A DNA stretch of 64,000 nucleotides from Sulfuracidifex tepidarius (GTDB taxonomy: Archaea; Thermoproteota; Thermoprotei_A; Sulfolobales; Sulfolobaceae): the NCBI RefSeq assembly GCF_008326425.1, contig NZ_AP018929.1, positions 882,875-946,874 on the forward strand, written 5' to 3'. This document shows positions 60,825 through 64,000 of the stretch, one piece after another. Every line of letters begins with the position of its first letter. Position 1 is the stretch's first letter. Both the position numbers and the translations under genes were made by a program. The notes below the pieces were generated by a model. The model ran no database searches, was not told the DNA's origin, and saw only the letters and a program-made list of their open reading frames with translations.

Positions 60825-61079
60825 CTATTCCAAGAGCAGGATCATTCCAAAGAATATATAAATGATCTGAAAGGTGGAACCAATGTCGTACAGCACTAGA
60901 TTAGCAAGACTATTACTTAATATCGAGGAAGAGTAGAACACACTTTCAGATATGGACACGCTATATAAAATATAATATTTGATAATATTTCTCAAAATCT
61001 CTATCATAAAACTAGCTAAAATATCAAATGGAACTAGTAGTAACTTCATATCAGAGTCTTCCATGCTACTCCACCCCAA
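60825..61079 (-). CDS. Small membrane protein, intact relative of the split gene at 49-51 kb
   Basis: This 84-residue protein has a short charged start (MGWSSMEDSDMKL) and two to three membrane helices (VPFDILASFMIEILRNIIKY; STFQIIYIFFGMILL). The same protein, split by a tnpB element, lies at 49170-50810 in the same position relative to a tRNA fragment and repeat R3. Unknown function; the pairing suggests it belongs to the integrating element rather than the host. Confidence 0.55.
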   Translation of the reverse strand: MGWSSMEDSDMKLLLVPFDILASFMIEILRNIIKYYILYSVSISESVFYSSSILSNSLANLVLYDIGSTFQIIYIFFGMILLLE

Positions 61080-61112
61080 TTCCTTAAGTAAGGCTCGTAG
61101 AGAACATTTTCT

Positions 61113-61172
61113 ATATTTTTCTTACCTCCATGGGGAGCCAGCCTCTAGTTATCTTCCACCAGATGCTAACTC
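61113..61172 (+). repeat. Direct repeat R3, right copy
   Basis: Matches 50791-50847 in the same orientation (TTTCTTACCTCCATGGGGAG, CTAGTTATCTTCCACCAGATG). Confidence 0.65.
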
Positions 61173-61546
61173 AGTTAAATTTTTCAAGAGTGAGTTTCTA
61201 GAAATTTAGTATATCTTTCTAATTCTTCTAAAGTTAATGAGCCTTTTGCCGGAACTGCTAGTATTTTCTGCTTTTTTGTGATACCCTTCATACGTTAAAA
61301 AACGTTAAATCTTCCTTAGCAGGTTTACTTAATTCATAATAATATCGTAGTTAGTTAAAAGTTGAGTTATGAAACTCTTTCCAGTAGGTTTACTAAAATA
61401 GCAATATTGTTCCCATTGTCGCGAGAGCGAGCCCTCACAAAGAAAAAATCGGGATCCGGGCAGTAACTGCTTAGAATTTCTATTCAGTAAACTGGAGAGT
61501 TTATTCTAGACTACACCTTTAATAACCTCTGGGAAAATTTATACAT
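61173..61546. other. Non-coding stretch
   Basis: No supportable gene. A short inverted motif around CAGTAAACTGGAGAGTTTATTCTAG (61487-61511 in two parts) resembles sequence near 49085 and 62085 (CCCCAGTTTA). Confidence 0.35.
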
Positions 61547-61690
61547 ATGAATACTGGTAAGGACGGAGAATATTATTATGCTGAGTTAAGCAAAGACGAA
61601 GTAATTAAGCTTAAGGGGATTGTGGAAAAGAAAGCTAAGGAGAGAACCAACGTCCGTAAACCTTCTTATGAGACCCAACTTCCCAAATAA
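61547..61690 (+). CDS. Small charged protein (47 aa)
   Basis: An ATG with a TATA-like TTTATACATATG context opens 47 codons ending TAA at 61690. The product is helical and charged (YYYAELSKDEVIKLKGIVEK then KAKERTNVRKPSYE). Probably leaderless. Could be a small DNA-binding or antitoxin-like protein, but no motif is decisive. Confidence 0.5.
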   Translation: MNTGKDGEYYYAELSKDEVIKLKGIVEKKAKERTNVRKPSYETQLPK

Positions 61691-62180
61691 ATATGATACA
61701 ATTTTTTGAATCTATATTGTAAAGTATTCTTATGTCTCCAGTAACTTCTATTGAAAAAGTAGGATTACCATGCTTATCCTTTCCTAACTTTTCCTGGAAT
61801 ATTTGAAGGGATTATCTAGTAATAATAGCACCTTATCTAAGATAAGCATAACTAACTTATCACTTGCAAAATTATCTAGAAGATAATCAGCTAATTCATC
61901 AAGATTATTTATCCTCTTACTAAACATTATCCTTAATTTCCATTCGATGCAAACCACAATAAAAGTAATAGAAAATGTATTTAAAAACTTTTCTCTTTAC
62001 GTATATTATTTTGTTATAAATAATAGTTGTGAAAAATAAAGTAGAGTCACTGTTTCTCTTGTCGTCCTGGGACTTTACTCCCCAGTTTACCTCTCAAGGG
62101 TTTCTTGTTAACTTAGGACTATGCAGTACATGCAGGAAAGGAGGTTCGCGAAGTAGCAGAAAGCTAGATAACCTGCTATG
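61691..62180. other. Non-coding stretch
   Basis: Short coding-like pieces on the minus strand near 61720-61930 could be an old gene fragment; nothing supportable. Confidence 0.35.
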
Positions 62181-62280
62181 ACCGTGAAAGAGTTACAAAA
62201 AGAATGAAAGCCTCGACTCTCTGAGGCAGGTATGGATAGCCCCCTTATATTTAAATGCTCCTTTTTCCAAAGGCTCCTTA

Positions 62281-62720
62281 ATGTCTATGAGGGGTAAGGC
62301 GATCAGAGCAACTGTTTCGATGAAAATCCCCCTCTGAACCCCTCCTAGCTCTTTTGAATAGCTACGTGAAAACACTGCGTTTCACCCTGTTTTGGTTAAA
62401 GGAGAACGTGAAAAATCTAGGAGAGAAGAGAGCACTATGAAGAGTCCACGAGGAGTTATACAAGAGGCTAAGAGAGGGATATGATCTACCGTCAGTTGCT
62501 GAGGACTGCTATCGTGACGCTCTCGCGACGTACAAGGGTTGGCATAGTAACCTTAAGAAAGGTCGTTTCCATAGGGTGTACAAGCCCACTTTGGTTGACA
62601 CCTAAAGAGAAGTGGGCTAAGGCGAACCTCCTCCACTTATCATCACTCTTCACGTATATTCCCACCTATGTGAAGATGTCCAGGGGCATATGGAAGGGAT
62701 CTCTCGATGGAGAGTAGGAG
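62281..62720 (+). pseudogene. tnpB: N-terminal remnant of tnpB
   Basis: An ATG at 62281 opens [18 protein letters not shown], followed in other frames by [36 protein letters not shown] and [20 protein letters not shown], the N-terminal third of a TnpB related to the copies at 6406 and 49477. The upstream end (GAAAGCCTCGACTCTCTGAGGC, in two halves near 62208) is the transposon end. The RuvC part is missing. Confidence 0.8.
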
Positions 62721-62733
62721 AAACTAAGGGAAG

Positions 62734-62958
62734 TCACCGAGGAGAGAACCGAGAGCGAAGAAAGGTATAGAAGAACATTCCCCACACCACTGACCTCGGG
62801 AAAGTGTGGGTCTGTGGCGTCGTGGTGGGTATGATCCATCGTCTAGTGCGTACTTCCCTGTGACCAAGCTCATCGATGATGAGGTTCCCCGCTACGGAGA
62901 GGACACCTGCCAACATAAGGTAGGGAAGTGATATATATATACATCTTCTTTGCATCAT
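62734..62958 (-). pseudogene. DUF1286 remnant
   Basis: The frame contains a membrane-helix remnant and GNLIIDELGHREVRTRRW, then TTTPQTHTFPRSVVWGMFF, the hallmark region of DUF1286 seen intact at 29145-29381 (DKLGHREV, TPLTHTLPRSVFW). The N-terminal helices are lost. Like the other copy, it sits beside a tnpB element. Confidence 0.65.
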
Positions 62959-63012
62959 TTCCTTGCGTGCAGTGTTCTCCCTCTTCGCGTTTTCGAAACG
63001 TGGGAGTAAAAG

Positions 63013-63708
63013 CTAAAGTTTGTAGCTTGACCTCAGGAAGGAGAAAAGGAAGAGAGTGACGAAGATAGCGCTCAGCACGGAGTCCACCAGGTACACGTAC
63101 GGGAAGTCCACGTGTATCAAGCCTATGGATTCGCCTAAGTAACCCGCTACGGGAGAGACGGAGGAGAACACGTAAGACATCAGGTCGGAGTGCAGTCTCA
63201 ACGACTGGTACGTCAGTAACGCTACCTGCGACGATATTGACGTCATGAACGAGAAAAGGAAGGAGAGAGTGAGAGCAAGTCGTGAGAGCATGAACAAAAG
63301 CGAGACGCAAGAGAAGAGTACCACGGTGAATACTGTGTCCAGGTAGAGGTTCCACTCGCCGGTGACCAAGGGGAAGACCAAGTCCACCGCTGAGAAGAGG
63401 AGGTCCCACGCGAGGACTGAGACCACCTTGGCTACCCCTATTCCCTTCCACGTCTTGAGCATGGAGAGCTCGAACACCGTGACGTCGTCCTCCCTGTAAA
63501 CGTGCGACACACCTCCTACCACTACCAAGGGAACCGTGAATATCCCTATAAGGAAGGACTCTATCTCCTTGACCCCAAGTACGTAGCCGAAGAACTGAAA
63601 ACCGACACACAAGAAGAGGAGGAAAGCTGTGGACAAGGGGAAAAGCCCCTTGAAGTACCACTTAACTGCACGTGTATAGCTTCCTGACTCCCGCTCTCTT
63701 GAACCCAA
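63013..63708 (-). CDS. ABC-2 type permease-like membrane protein
   Basis: This 231-residue protein has six predicted membrane helices and a cytoplasmic loop after the second (VSHVYREDDVTVFELSMLKT), like the coupling segment of ABC-2 permeases. It follows the ATPase C-terminus (63662-64000); the track-like start at 63708 overlaps the ATPase by 47 bases, so the true start may be a little further in (around residue 10-20). Together they form a two-component exporter. Substrate unknown. Confidence 0.75.
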   Translation of the reverse strand: MGSRERESGSYTRAVKWYFKGLFPLSTAFLLFLCVGFQFFGYVLGVKEIESFLIGIFTVPLVVVGGVSHVYREDDVTVFELSMLKTWKGIGVAKVVSVLAWDLLFSAVDLVFPLVTGEWNLYLDTVFTVVLFSCVSLLFMLSRLALTLSFLFSFMTSISSQVALLTYQSLRLHSDLMSYVFSSVSPVAGYLGESIGLIHVDFPYVYLVDSVLSAIFVTLFLFSFLRSSYKL

Positions 63709-64000
63709 CTATCTCACCCTTCTTCACCAGTGACGAGAGTAAGTCCTCGTCTCCCTTGACAAGGGCGACGTTTCCGAAGTCGCACAACGCGTCCAACCTC
63801 AGCTTTCCCCTATAATAGACCTCGTATATGTCTCCCCTGTAGAGTTCCTCCACGGTCCCGTACCACTTCAGCCTTCCGTCCTGGAGTACCACTATCACGT
63901 CTCCCATCCACTCCGCCTCCTCTGGGACGTGGGTGGTGACGATCGTGTCCGAGTCGAGAGAGAGCATGGCCTTCCTGAGCTTGCTCTCCACGTTGACGTC
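63662..64000 (-). CDS. ABC transporter ATP-binding protein, C-terminal part (cut by window edge)
   Basis: The open frame enters at the window edge (DVNVESKLRKAML) and shows the H-loop (TIVTTHVPEEAEWMGDVIVV), the strand LQDGRLKWYGTVEELYRGDI and a C-terminal extension of about 60 residues ending KLYTCS. Walker A, signature and Walker B lie beyond the edge. It pairs with the permease at 63013-63708. The part missing here is the part present at 1-449 on the other edge. Confidence 0.88.
   Translation of the reverse strand, partial: DVNVESKLRKAMLSLDSDTIVTTHVPEEAEWMGDVIVVLQDGRLKWYGTVEELYRGDIYEVYYRGKLRLDALCDFGNVALVKGDEDLLSSLVKKGEIVGFKRAGVRKLYTCS

Noticed and set aside
62870-63661. 263-codon minus-strand ORF
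   Set aside because: Its composition (Arg, His, Gly, Leu-rich) is that of an out-of-frame shadow of the permease gene at 63013-63708.

Overview
The window comes from the chromosome of a thermoacidophilic crenarchaeon of the order Sulfolobales. The 16S gene opens with the archaeal 5' sequence. The rRNA operon has no tRNA in its spacer and no 5S gene beside it, and both rRNAs are bracketed by bulge-helix-bulge (BHB) processing stems. Promoters look like archaeal TATA boxes, many membrane-anchored proteins are rich in Asn/Ser/Thr as S-layer-associated proteins are, and tnpB elements, DUF1286 and small zinc proteins are present. The genus cannot be fixed by eye.

Layout. 0-23 kb: scattered genes with long gene-poor gaps. 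These include the start of an ABC ATPase, several secreted or membrane-anchored proteins of unknown function, a pair of tiny leucine-rich amphipathic peptides (3.0-3.4 kb), a broken tnpB, an MFS drug exporter, an M32 carboxypeptidase, a GH114-like protein, a frameshifted zinc-finger gene and a broken AAA ATPase. 23.5-39.1 kb: five full-length and one truncated copy of a roughly 480-residue protein family, two on the minus strand and three on the plus strand. They flank an AT-rich ABC-exporter remnant and IS remnants; the full copies are near-identical mosaics of a few segment types. 39.8-44.5 kb: the 23S and 16S genes on the minus strand with their promoter. 45-48.8 kb: a possible DUF2283/DUF4258 toxin-antitoxin neighbourhood, a PH-domain membrane protein with a partial duplicate, and a decayed copy of a halocin-C8-like locus.

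48.9-61.2 kb is a strikingly AT-rich island. Each side carries a tRNA 3'-half fragment plus a copy of the same small membrane-protein gene. Inside are, in order: a 43-residue peptide gene followed by an ASKHA-like protein and an MFS-type exporter; an intact halocin-C8-like precursor with a neighbouring membrane protein that may be its immunity factor; a short Cys-rich ORF; and a minus-strand operon of a Gly/Ala-rich hydrophobic 105-residue peptide, an M48-type membrane protease and a SpoIIM/DUF95-like membrane protein. A broken MFS gene follows. I read the island as an archaeocin (antimicrobial peptide) island with up to three distinct peptide systems. The peptide-protease-DUF95 operon resembles the composition of circular-bacteriocin clusters.

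61.2-64 kb holds further tnpB and DUF1286 remnants and the end of an ABC exporter (ATPase C-terminus plus permease). The most unusual content is the mosaic multigene family, which looks like gene-conversion-driven variation, and the archaeocin island. Family calls were made by eye from motifs; no database search was run.
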